From positions 404,657,969 to 404,721,968 of the forward strand of contig CM068371.1 in assembly GCA_034769895.1 (NCBI GenBank): a stretch of 64,000 nucleotides of DNA. The letters are read 5' to 3'. Positions 1-11,778 of the stretch are shown piece after piece. The notes below the pieces were generated by a model. The model searched no databases and had not been told where the DNA came from. It saw only the letters and a list, made by a program, of their open reading frames with translations. Positions within the stretch are counted from its first letter, which is position 1. The number at the start of each line of letters is the position of its first letter. Origin of the DNA: Magicicada septendecula. Taxonomy: Eukaryota; Arthropoda; Insecta; Hemiptera; Cicadidae. Both the position numbers and the translations under genes were made by a program.

Positions 1-140
1 AGAGGGTTGATTGCCGAAAGTGGAACTGAACTATAAAGCCATCGGTAGAAGAGACGTGGGTCGTCCGAGGATGAGATGGGTGCCAAAACAGGTTTATATA
101 ACCTAATCCTTTAAGAGGAGAATAAAAAGAAGAAGTACAT
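1..140 (+). pseudogene. 3' end of a LINE (C-terminal tail of RT protein)
   Basis: A plus-strand frame reads GRRDVGRPRMRW followed by a stop. This resembles the basic 'GRR-GRP-RW' tail that closes the reverse-transcriptase protein of several insect LINE families. A short A/G-rich tail with AAGAAG follows at about 118-136, like the GAA-type tails of the LINE copies at 45149-46140 and 60470-61346. The element is cut by the window edge, so its family cannot be fixed. No other domain is visible. Confidence 0.5.
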
Positions 141-839
141 TTAAAAAAGAGTTACTACTAGAGTAGTATAACATAGCTAAAAAGTAATAAATAAGGCTAA
201 CAACTAAGAGATTAACAAAATTCGTCGTTAACTTTTTCGACCCTCTGTATGAGGTCCGGTCCTGTTAATACAGTCCTGAACTAGCTGAAAAACAGAATAT
301 CACGTCCCTGAACCCGTAAAGGCATTATAGAAGTAATTAGATGATAATTAAGATGATTATAAAAGTAAAAAGTAAATGTTAAAAATTAGCCTGTTACGTA
401 AATACTGTAGCTGCCTTCTTTTTTGTAACAAAAAATGCTCACGTTTTGTGATTAAATTTGTGATCTTTCAAAAACCTACACCTCTTCGTGGGACACACTG
501 TAGACTATAACAATGGAATCCACAGAACTTGCCCACACTAACTAACCATAGTTACTAAACACATTATACATAAAAGTGGACAGGTACAGAATCCATATTT
601 ACCGAACGGTAGGTAAAAATGAAATGCACTCTCACGACGGATTCATTCGGCAGCTTCATATTTATGTTTGACAAATAGAGCGACAAAGTGTTGAACAGAA
701 AATGAAAGTCACTACACAAATGCAACAAAGTGAAAGGTCACCTGACACAGCATTCAAAATCATATACAGTAAATTCAAAGATACACAGTACATTGTACAA
801 AGGTTTTTTTTTTAAATATATAAACACTTGGTACGTTTC
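141..839. other. AT-rich spacer, nothing recognised
   Basis: No open frame of note, no inverted repeats and no family resemblance that I can see between the LINE tail and the PLE fragment. Confidence 0.5.
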
Positions 840-854
840 ACAGTTTTTTTATTT

Positions 855-897
855 GACTCTGACAGCTGTTTCGACTTCTTAAGCCATTGTCAAAGAG
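855..897 (-). ncRNA. Degenerate hammerhead-ribozyme-like motif in PLE pseudo-LTR
   Basis: On the minus strand: CTCT, then TTGACAA (in place of CTGANGA), a stem II of about 5 bp (GGCTT with AAGTC), GAAA, the palindrome ACAGCTGT, GTC, then AGAG able to pair with CTCT. Stem I, stem II, GAAA and the GTC site survive, but the first core box has lost C3 and G8, which are essential in hammerheads. It is therefore probably inactive. It lies downstream of the GIY-YIG segment, the same place as in the 22901-25345 copies. Confidence 0.5.
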
Positions 898-1065
898 CTG
901 AGTGAACACTAAACAGAGGACTTAAGGGTGGTTGACATCTGTTCAGGGCGTGTATCGGAACATGTGTGAGGTGTGAAGATGGAGAGGGGTTGCAGGAGCT
1001 AAGGGAAGGTCAAGTGTCTGTAAAAACTAAATATAATCTGAATGCAAAATATAAAATTAACTAAA

Positions 1066-1795
1066 CTAAATAACAGCTTTTAATAAAGGGGATACACAGA
1101 ATTCAGTTTGTTCATTTGTTAAATTTTTGTTATTTTTATTGCTTTTTTAATTTCTAGAATTTCTAATAAATCCATTTTTTTACCTTTTTGTATGTTGTGG
1201 AGTAGTGTTATGTTTTTTGTATCTATGAAGTGATTGTGTAGTAAGCAATGATCTGCAAAATCTGTATTGGCTGTATTGGTTCAATATCGCCTTCTTATGT
1301 TCAGAAATGCGATGTTTCAGAGCACGGCCACATTGTCCGATACTGTACATCGCATTCTCCACAGTGTATTTCATAAACTCCATTTTTCTCTAGTGTGTTT
1401 GATTTTTCTTTATTGTTGAGTATTAATGAAAAAATATTGCGTTTGTTTATTGATACCATGTTAAGACCATGTTTTTTTAACCTATAATTAATCCTATCTG
1501 TTATGAACGGAATGTAATTAGTTAAATGAAATTTTTGTTACCCTGATCTGGCTCTATGGAATAAAATTCTTTTAAAATACTTTTCTTCTGTTTTTAAAAT
1601 TAAAGAATCTATTAATCTTTCATCATAACCGTTATTTTCTTCTATGGCTTTTATAATATTTACAGTACTTCTTTATTGAAATTTTCTTTGGATAAAGGAA
1701 CTATAAAGAGACGATTAACCATTGCATGAAAACTGCTTAATTTTATGTGCTATGACGTTAGTGATTGTTTATGTATAACGGTATCTGTAAAAGTA
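1066..1795 (-). pseudogene. PLE RT C-terminus plus GIY-YIG endonuclease, broken
   Basis: PLE proteins join a telomerase-like reverse transcriptase to a GIY-YIG nuclease that nicks the target. The minus-strand frame begins near 1795 after the RT catalytic core, runs through a connector containing ENNGYDERLIDSLI (counterpart of the NNGYQPSLIDHLL segment in the 22901-25345 copies), and reaches GVYEIHCGEC, the start of the GIY-YIG fold. A frameshift falls next; the fold resumes in another frame as IGQCGRALKHRISEHKKAI (1180-1383), where the arginine of the IGQ-GR motif is kept. A final segment ending VSPLLKAVI stops at 1066. In-frame stops and shifts make it non-functional. The assignment is by resemblance to the second PLE in this window and to known PLE motifs. 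Confidence 0.75.
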
Positions 1796-1894
1796 GTTAT
1801 ATATATATCTGAAAACTAAGATTATTTTGTGGTGAGACCCAAAAAATTTTAACTTTTCATATTTTCTGTTGTGGAGTACATTATTTGTATATAT

Positions 1895-4276
1895 TGTAGC
1901 ATGACAGATAATCCACTTAATAAAGATTACAATATGATCATAATTAAATATCAAGAAAAATCCAAATGCAAACAAATAAATATCAAAATAAAAATACCAC
2001 CATAAATGGAAAAAGTAAAAATAAAGAACCACAATGCAACAAAAATGTATAAAGAAAAAATAAAAACCCCAAAAAACTAAAAAAAATAAGGATAATACCC
2101 AGGTAGGATAGGAGTAGGTAAGGAAGATACCCCGAACAAACCAACGGACATGACAAAACAATGTTACCTTGAAGAAACAAAATTGTAGGATGGGAGGACT
2201 ACAAGATATAACTCAATAACCTAACCTATTATAAAAATGTTTAATATGTTCAATAGTATTAATCCAGACTAAAATGTCTAAGTATGGATACCATACTCTT
2301 TTTATAAAATGTTTATTATATGTTACTAGTAGTAGTTAAAACTAAAATGTCTGAATTTGAAGACCATATTGTTAATTTCAAATATTGTTTAAGTATTATG
2401 AGTATGAATACGATACTACATATTCTGTTAGTTAATTAAGGAGATTGTAATTAATATTGTATTAAAATAAGAAAGTCAGAAGGGGTATAAACACAGTATT
2501 ATTAAAAAACATTATATGTAAAACCAGAAAAATCTAGGCCAAATAGGAAACTCCAACCACCTTATAATTGTTAATTAAGTTAAATAAAACAGCTAAACTG
2601 ATGGAATTTATATAAGGTAAATCAATCACCAAATACTATGACTGAAACTATACTTTAAAAGGATAGTGTAAAAAGATATATAAAATTATTGAAAAAATTG
2701 CAAATGTAATAACTAAAATTGCAGAGTGGGGAGTCATAGATTCATGAATTATATTTAAAAAGATAGTCAACTGATAAAATTGCAAGAAATTAAGGAAAGA
2801 TAAACATTTATGTCAATCTGAGATTTATTATAATCATAATTATAACATATAAAATGGCTAATATTTGGAGAAGAACAGGAAATAAAAGGTTGAGCCTACT
2901 TTTCCGAAATGAAAGAAATATAGCAATTTTGATAAAAAACGTTGTAAAAATAGATTATTGGGTATCAAATTAAGCAGAAGGAATTAAAGAAACCGATTAT
3001 GTATTTATTATTTCATGAAATTAATTAATAACCAAAATATATTCTGTGATATAATGTACTTTTTCTACATGCATCGGAAGCGATTAAAAATTGAAACAAT
3101 ACATTTCTAATATTAAATGGGCTAAGATATTTAAGAAAACGAAGGAAGTAAGACAGTTCTTTATTAACGTTCGTAGTGTACGGTTGAGTGAAATCCAGCG
3201 ATAGAACAACCTATATCGAAACCTTTAATGGCGTGTAAAATTTGAACTTAGCCTACAGTAAAATTTTGAGAATTTAGACAGAACAATTTTAAACCTTCAA
3301 TTCAGTGAAAATTAACCACTACAAACATTGAATCAAGTGAATACACAACCGAAACTAATTAATTAACAATTTGAACCTCTAACACCAATAATTCCGAATA
3401 ACTGAAACGAACTTTACGACACAAGTAACTTAACATTATCACACACATTTTGATCAAGTGGATAACAGAACATTGAACGAGAGATACTACAATAACACCA
3501 GAAATATTAAGCACTACTGCGGAGACGAGGAAGACTGGAGAAGGCAGCTTTATTGGAAGAAAATTTCAACCAGCCGAGTTCAGTTTTACATCAGCAGCTA
3601 CGAAGCGGCCATTCTGACTCCCAGCATGCAAAGCGCACACGACGACTAGTATTCATCAACTCTTCATTGGTTCGAAATTTCATTTTATAAACATTATATA
3701 TTATCAACTAACTTTGTAAATTTTTAACTATTAAGCTTTTTAATTGTAAATGTTATACTTTCTAACCTTACCCCTTCTCTGACTATTAACTATAACCGTT
3801 CAAAGAACCTGAAAAAAATTAATATTAAATAACCTATGTACCAACAATCGATCGCCCTGTGAAAGAGTCGAGCATTATATGATAATCGATTTTAAATCGA
3901 TACTTAAACATTTATCAATACAATTTAGTAATTCTACAATTTGGTTTACAATTTATTTATAAATTTAATAAATAGAGTATTAGTGAACAACAGGACTACA
4001 AGAAAGGCGGCCATTACTTAAGTGGAAGTGTTACATACGGAGAAAGAAGAAATACCGCTAATCGATCAGTGAATCAGACAATCCTGTTAACGCGGAATTT
4101 AATTCCAGTAAACCATAAGCGATATTATTAATAAAATTGACTCAAAGGAAATTAAAATTTTAACACCACACAATTACAAGAATTATTTACTAAATTATTA
4201 AACATTAAAACAAAATTAAAAAATTTTTTTTTCAAAATTTAAATAATAACATCTTTTTTTTGCGAGATTCGTTAAA
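1895..4276 (+). mobile_element. Long solo LTR (about 2.4 kb), Gypsy-like, copy 1
   Basis: It starts TGTAGCATGACAG and shares its start, a 3'-proximal block (around 3655-3870, matching 16800-17000) and its end region with the element at 14138-17475. The ends are TGTAGC and GTTAAA (GTTACA in the other copy). ATAT flanks both sides (1891-1894 and 4277-4280), a 4-bp target duplication. No gag or pol is present, so I read it as a solo LTR left by LTR-LTR recombination. A 63-residue open frame at 3458-3649 has no recognisable domain and is probably chance. The internal boundaries are inferred by eye, and the two copies are clearly diverged. Confidence 0.6.
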
Positions 4277-4280
4277 ATAT

Positions 4281-6189
<1,909 letters not shown>

Positions 6190-7260
6190 CAGTGGCGGCT
6201 CGTGACTTAAGAGGCTGGAAGGCGCGGCCTTAAGGCTTCTTAATTATTTATCAATATTCAATTTAACGCACAATAGCAATGTAGGCAGTATTCGATCACA
6301 TAATTCATTAATAAAATAAGAATAGTAACATATGCAGCATGCAAAGATAATTTAAAAATTCAAACATTGTGAGCTGTTGTAAGAGTGTCAGCAGTTTTAT
6401 TAACATAACCACAAACTGTTGACAGTGTCCACAAAAATGTCTATACTGTTTCCACAAAAAAGTAATACACTATATTATTTTTATGATACCTACACTTTAA
6501 ACAGATCATTTATTTATATACAAAGTCCATTCGCCTTTCCTTTAAATTAACGAACTTTCTAGCACTCTATCATCAAAGTCCTTCATTTCTTTAACAGGTT
6601 CCTTGTTGATAGATAACCTCGCAAGGGCATTCAGTCTATCGTTTTTCATTGTATTTCTCAAGAAAGTCTTTAGTCTTTTTAGAGTCGAAAAGCAGCGCTC
6701 AGGTTTGGCAGTTGTCATGGGGGTAGTTATGATAATTTTTAGAAGTTTCAAGATTGTTTTCTTCTATGAAGTTCAGAAGTTTTATTGCGCCTTTAATATT
6801 AAAATCATGCCGTCTGTATAATAGTTCCAATTAACTCCAAAGGTTGTTTTCTTTTAAGAAAGGGTAATGCTGAATCACTCGCTTGAAGTTATCTTCCAGA
6901 ATGTTAGTAGAAAAAAGTGGAAATCAGTCATTGGACATCAATAAAGCTGCTTCTAGGTGACCCGTGTAAGTAACTCTGTCTTTTTACGTGAGATATAATG
7001 ATGTCACATACTTCTTTTGCATCCCCTATTCTATAGCTGCATTATTGTTCCTTTTTTTTTGGTTGCTCAGGGAACTCCATCCACATTTATTTGTGTTTAT
7101 ATTTCACTTATTTTCTCGAAACACGAAAACATTTTCTTGCTCTAAGTATTAAAGAAAGATATAATGACTTTCCATGAGTAGTGATAATGGATTGTTTAAT
7201 GATAAGATTTAAACTGGGGGGGGGGCGCACGCCTTAGAGCCCTAAGAACGAGCCCTCTTG
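6190..7260 (-). mobile_element. hAT DNA transposon remnant with terminal inverted repeats
   Basis: The left end CAGTGGCGGCTCGTG and the reverse complement of the right end (CAAGAGGGCTCGTTCTTAGG) align as imperfect terminal inverted repeats of about 35 bp sharing GGCTCGT. The 8 bp outside each end (CGAATAAA at 6182-6189, GGATTAAA at 7261-7268) agree at six of eight positions, as expected for an aged 8-bp hAT target duplication. The interior encodes minus-strand transposase pieces. At about 1.07 kb it is far shorter than an autonomous element. Confidence 0.7.
6542..7030 (-). pseudogene. hAT-family transposase, C-terminal part, broken
   Basis: The best preserved block (6542-6751) reads PERCFSTLKRLKTFLRNTM, then LNALARLSI. 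This is the C-terminal dimerisation region of hAT transposases, in which an E-R-F/S-L-K-R-K-LR-M-RL-LA-LSI pattern is conserved. Upstream on the same strand, in shifted frames, I read a segment like EVCDIIISHVK and then NILEDNFKRVIQHYPFL, which resemble other parts of the catalytic domain in hAT proteins of the zinc-finger/DUF4371 type. The N-terminal BED-type finger and most of the catalytic core are missing. Frameshifts and stops separate the blocks, so no transposase can be made. Confidence 0.7.
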
Positions 7261-7868
7261 GGATTAAATAAATGTAAAATGACAAACTATAGTGTAGAAT
7301 GTTATACTTCACTGCAAAAAAAAAGAGAACAAAAAACACATACATTCACCGCTCTAGAACTGCGAAAAGAATTATTGTCTCCAGCAGCTTTTCGGCTGGC
7401 TATATTTGTGACGATTTAAATTTGTAAATAAAAAAAAAAATTAATAATAAAAATATAAAACGGGAAGTAAGTAAGAACATTAAATCGCACTATTAAACCA
7501 AATACCCCTGAACTAACTCATAATAGTAATGAGAATCAATTAAGAAAATCTAACGAAAATAAGTAATTATAACTGTGAAAGTAAAAGTTAAAAATAATAC
7601 TGTTAACCCTTTAGTAAATTTATCATGCTATGACCTGTGTATTCCGGATCTAACTTGCATACCGACCCGGCATTAAATAAGAAATACCTGTAAATCATAA
7701 TGTAAATAATTAATAATTTAAAGTCACAAGTAGCAGTTGTAATAATTGCTGTAGACAAGATAAGTCTCGATAGTTTATTTTGTCAAACTGTAAGACTGTA
7801 TTGTTAATAAAGAGTTGGAACTATAATATGGCGGAGTACTCACTCCGCGTCGTTGCAATTTTCCTGTT
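7261..7868. other. Spacer before LINE; possible old LTR end
   Basis: AT-rich. It contains AATAAA at about 7805, and just before the LINE it reads TTGTAACA followed by a TGGTGC block, which is reminiscent of an LTR end and a primer binding site. The LINE insertion splits that block. No second LTR was found, so this remains a weak suggestion. Confidence 0.25.
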
Positions 7869-7882
7869 GTAACAATGCAGGA
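7869..7882 (+). repeat. Left target-site duplication of the LINE
   Basis: GTAACAATGCAGGA, an exact 14-bp match to 11765-11778. It marks the 5' boundary of the insertion. Confidence 0.8.
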
Positions 7883-8663
7883 AATTTGGTGCCCGACAAG
7901 AACATTCGCAAACACTTTAATGTGCGAAATTAAAATGAAAGCTGAACATGAAAATGGGCATGTATCTTTGGGTACAACATTTAGAGAAAGGAAACTGAAA
8001 TTAAAGAGGAATAACAACATGACATCACAAACAGTGAATGGTATTATTATCATGCACTGGAATGCAAGGTCGCTCCGAAATAAATCTGATGAGCTGAGAA
8101 AAATCTTGGAAGAGAAAAGAGTGAAAATTGCGTGTATACAAGTAGCTTCATTACCACAAATCGAAACTTATCACCCGAAATTTAGTGGCTTCAAAATGTA
8201 TCACGCATCGAGAGAAAACCGTAGTGGTGGAGGCTTAGTGACGCTAATCCATGAATCACTGACTTTAGAGCGTATTGAGGGTGATATAACCCCCGAAATG
8301 GAAGTTGCAAAACTGAGGATTAGAATTAGCAATAATGAGGCTTTTACACTCTACAATGTGTATGTACCTGGGCAAGGACTACGGAAAGAAGACCTACTGA
8401 CGTTGCTGCCGACGGAAGAGAAAACAGTAATTGTCGGTGACTTCATCAGCAAACATCACACTTGGAACAGTGGCTCATCAAATCGAAATGGAAAGATCCT
8501 CTATGAATGGCTGTTAGGAAGCAACCAAATTCTATTGAATAAAAATCACACAGCCACGTTCCAATCAGCCTCAACAGGTACACTCAGTACCCTGGACTTA
8601 TCGATAGTCACTCCAGGTATGGGGGAAGGTTGTAGGCTGGCATGTGGGACAAGATCTTGGTAG
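7883..8663 (+). pseudogene. LINE endonuclease domain (N-terminal part)
   Basis: An exonuclease/endonuclease/phosphatase-fold domain that nicks the target DNA to prime reverse transcription. HWNARSLRNK, the N-x-R motif that begins the fold, is visible. So are RSGGGLVTLI, an IVGDFISKHHTWNS block (GDFN-H in the family) and TLDLSIVTPGM. The catalytic glutamate normally present in the 'IQE' motif is missing: the sequence reads CIQVASL. The frame ends about residue 262 because of a frameshift near 8640, just before the SDH motif, which continues in the next frame. About 40 codons upstream of NARSL belong to the same frame but have no recognisable domain. Confidence 0.8.
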
Positions 8664-8895
8664 CGACCACTTCCCGGTCTTCCTGGAACTCGACGCGGGA
8701 AACACTCAGATAAGGAATAACACCACAGTACACAGCAGGTATAAAATGAAGAAAGCGGACTGGGATTCCTTCAAAGATGAAACAACAAAAATTCCAACTC
8801 AAGACATAGCTACATTGGAGGAAATAGAAACAATTATCATTAACGCAGCCGACAAAAGTATCCCAAAACAGGAAAAGCCAAGCACAAGTACATGA
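8644..8895 (+). pseudogene. LINE endonuclease C-terminus (frameshifted segment)
   Basis: Continuation of the endonuclease in another frame. LGSDHFPVFLEL carries the SDH motif whose Asp and His complete the active site. A linker toward the RT follows, ending at a stop at 8895. It overlaps the next segment (MNSWWNNELQ), so a second frameshift of one or two bases lies near 8885. Confidence 0.8.
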
Positions 8896-9860
8896 ATAGC
8901 TGGTGGAACAACGAGCTTCAGGAGCTAAGAAGGGCGCGTAATAACGCTCGGAAAAAATGGAAGAAAACAAGAATAGCTGTAAACCGAAGTCAGTTCAACA
9001 AATGCAATGCCATGCTCCGCAAAGCTATTCTTGAAGCTAAGCGAGGGTCGTGGAGGGAGTTCGTCAGCTCCATGAACACAAACACCCCTTCAAGTACAGT
9101 ATGGAAAAAGTTCAGAGCAACAAATGGAGAATCCTCAAAAAGGATAAATGGAATTAGTCAACCAAACGGGAATCTCCTCCTGGACGATGACTTAAAAGCG
9201 GAAGCCTTCAGCAAATTCCTCTCGGATAGGTCGGGTCGCAAGATTTCATGGCCAAAACAGTTAAGCCGAGATGAGCAATTCCTGTCTTGCCGAATGGAAC
9301 ATCTCTATAGGTGCGCGGACCCCGATGACGTCCCTTTCACACTGGCGGAGCTAACAGATTGTGTGGGAAAGCTTAAACGCTCAGCTCCAGGTTCGGACAA
9401 CATCCACAACGAAATGTTGAGTAACTGTTCCCCCGAAATGTTGACGAAGATCTTGGACCTATTTAACGATATCTGGAAGACAGGCAAAATCCCTCAAAAA
9501 TGGAAAACGGCCAGAGTTATTCCCTTATTAAAACCTGGAAAGGACGAATCGAAATTGGCCTCCTACAGACCCATCTCATTAACTTCTTGTTTTGGGAAAT
9601 TAATGGAGTGCCTAGTCAACAAAAGGTTGACTTGGAGGTTGGAGTCTCAAAACCTTTTGGACAAATATCAGTTTGCATTTCGGCCTCAACGAAGTACCAC
9701 GGACGCCCTGCTATACTTCACAAATAAAGTTTACGAAGGCTTTGAATGCAAGAAGTCCACGGTTGCGGTCATGATTGACTTTGAAGCCGCGTTCGACAAA
9801 ATACCACATGCCACAGTCATCCTACAGTGTATGAAAATTGGGATTAGGGGAAGATTATAG
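8892..9860 (+). pseudogene. LINE reverse transcriptase, fingers and first palm motifs
   Basis: Begins WWNNELQELRRARNNARKKW, the usual entry to the RT of this branch. Motifs in order: LKRSAPGSDNIHNEML (fingers), WKTARVIPLLKPGKD, YRPISLTSCFGKLMECLVN, FAFRPQRSTTDAL and MIDFEAAFDKI (motif A with its catalytic Asp). The frame terminates at 9860, shortly after motif A; the remainder is in a different frame. The RT is complete across the two segments but cannot be read through. Confidence 0.85.
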
Positions 9861-11728
9861 TAAAATTTCTTGAAAACCGCCAAATAGAAACTGTAGTAAA
9901 TGACACAAACTTTTTGAGCCACAGAATAGAGAATGGAATACCACAGGGCGGAATAATCTGTCCGTCGCTTTTCAACATTGCCTTACGAGATATCTCAAAT
10001 GAACTTCCACCTGATGTACACAGTGTTACTTTTGCGGATGATAAAACCTTTTGGGCGACGGATACCAACCACGAGAAAGCAACGGAATCCATTCAGCTAG
10101 CCCTCAATGTTATAAGCAGGTGGTGTCAAAAATGGTCTTTAAAGATTTCAACCCAGAAAACTGAATCCGCATTTTTCACCAGATGTAATAAGCTCGCAAA
10201 CTATGTGCCTCTCCTTACCCTTCAAGACGAAATACTTCAGCATAACAGAAATCCAAAACTGTTGGGGTTGGTTCTTGATCCAAAACTTCGGTGGTCAGCA
10301 CACGTGGAATATGTAATAAAGGCATGTACCCCAAGATTGAACGCATTGACAGCGGTAGCCAGTCGCAACTGGGGCGCTGACACTTCAACGCTGAAAATGT
10401 TTTATCTTGCATTCGTGAGGTCGAAGGCTGTTTACTGTTGTGAAGTTTGGGGTTCAGCTGCAAAAACCCACATAAACAAAATTCAGGCGATCCAATCAGC
10501 GGCACTACGTCTTTGCCTGGGTTGTACAAAAACCACCACGATAGCTGCTATGCAAGTTGACTTAGGTGTTGAGCCGATCGAAATGTACATTAGAAGACAA
10601 ATGTGGACAAAACTTTTGAAAGTCAATACATTACCAATAACTCACCCATTATACAACTTGTGTGCCAATCAGATAAGCATTAAAAATTCGTTCAACTATC
10701 AAACGAACATACTGTCGACAACGTTATCGTATAATGTGCCGGAGCAAATTCCACCTGTGTACGATGAACCGCCACGTAGCTGGCCGGGAATAAAAGTGAT
10801 CGTGGATCTTCCACACAAATTCGGCAAAATGAGTCATCCAGATATACTTAGAGCAGAAACACTAGAGATGATTGACGAGCAGTATAAAAATCATACGAAG
10901 ATCTTCACAGATGGATCGGTGGACATCGAAAGCGGGAAGTCAGGTGCACGGTATTTCAACCAGAGTAATGGCGAACGGTACTATATTCCAGCTAACGCAC
11001 AGTCCAGTATGGACGCCGAATTATTGGCTATAAACGCGGCATTAACCTGCTGTCTTTCCATTGAGCAAAAGCTCATCTGTATCTTGACTGACTCCAAATC
11101 ATCATTAGAAGCGCTATCAAAATCTGGCACGAGTGCATACTTCTTTCGTATTAATGAAATAAGGAAACTATTCCTCCAGCTACACAATGAAGGAAAAATG
11201 ATCACCCTTCAATGGGTTCCATCCCACTGTGGAGTCCCCGGAAATGAAATAGCAGATGGGATCGCGAAGGAAGCGTGCACAATGTATCCAACTAACCTAA
11301 AGAAGTTCTCCCTGCTGCAGTGCAGAAGCTCGGGTGACCGACACTTCAGGAGCTCTTGGGAGGACAGTTGGAAATCAGCAACCACAGGTCGCAGCTTATA
11401 CCAAATACAACCTGTGCCGGCCAAGGAAGACATCTACAAGGGAGTAGCGCGTCCGATAGCTGCTTTTGCTGCGAGGGCACGTACCGGCCATATCGTTACC
11501 CAAGAATATCTCTTTAGGTTCAATCTCACGGATACGCCACAATGCTTATTGTGTGAAGACGGAGAGGAGAACCTTGAACATATACTTATAAAATGTCATT
11601 ACCCGATTGCCGCAAAGGATATCTTAAGGATGCAAGTGTCGGGATGGCAAGAAATCATGAGCAATAAGAAGTACTGGGCTATCGCTTCTATGATCTACCA
11701 TGGACATCGGGCTATCGGCTACAGTTGA
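9857..11728 (+). pseudogene. LINE RT C-terminal half, RNase H and Cys-rich tail
   Basis: Picks up the RT at FLENRQIETVV, then GIPQGGIICPSLF (motif B) and VTFADDKTF (motif C, the FADD box with both catalytic Asp). The thumb region follows, then an RNase H domain with KIFTDGSVD, SSMDAELLAI, ILTDSKSSLEAL and VPSHCGVPGNEIADGIA, so the D-E-D-D residues that bind metal are all present. A final block, CLLCEDGEENLEHILIKC, is the C-C-H-C tail common in I/Jockey/R1-type ORF2. This 604-codon segment is open to its stop at 11728; only the upstream shift disables it. Confidence 0.87.
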
Positions 11729-11764
11729 AGCTGGACGCCTGTAGGAAGAAGTAAGAAGAAGTAA

Positions 11765-11778
11765 GTAACAATGCAGGA
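11765..11778 (+). repeat. Right target-site duplication of the LINE
   Basis: Exact 14-bp match to 7869-7882. Similarity continues loosely for about 12 bp beyond on both sides (a TGGTGC block), so the original duplication may have been longer. Confidence 0.75.

Larger units (their letters stand above)
840..1795 (-). mobile_element. Decayed Penelope-like element (PLE) fragment, minus strand
   Basis: Read on the minus strand, this stretch holds the end of a PLE reverse transcriptase, a connector, a broken GIY-YIG endonuclease and then a pseudo-LTR-like segment with a degenerate hammerhead motif (855-897). The order RT, then GIY-YIG, then ribozyme matches the better preserved PLE copies at 22901-25345, and the peptide follows theirs motif by motif (for example KLSSFHAMVNRL here against KLAAFHSFIHRL there). 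It is 5'-truncated in the RT domain and carries stops and at least one frameshift. It ends about 100 bp before the solo LTR at 1895. Confidence 0.75.
7883..11764 (+). mobile_element. 5'-truncated I/Jockey-type LINE (EN-RT-RNase H), frameshifted
   Basis: 3.9 kb bounded by a 14-bp duplication. It encodes, in order, an apurinic-type endonuclease, a reverse transcriptase, an RNase H and a cysteine-rich C-terminus, that is, the complete ORF2 layout of the I/Jockey/R1 branch of non-LTR elements. No ORF1 (gag-like) is present, consistent with 5' truncation. The 3' end is not poly(A) but a GTAAGAAGAA-type tail (about 11742-11764). The coding region falls in several frames, so this copy is dead. Conserved motifs are otherwise well kept, suggesting moderate age. 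Confidence 0.85.

Noticed and set aside
3458-3649. 63-codon frame in solo LTR copy 1 as a gene
   Set aside because: No domain, and the related LTR at 14138-17475 does not keep the frame.
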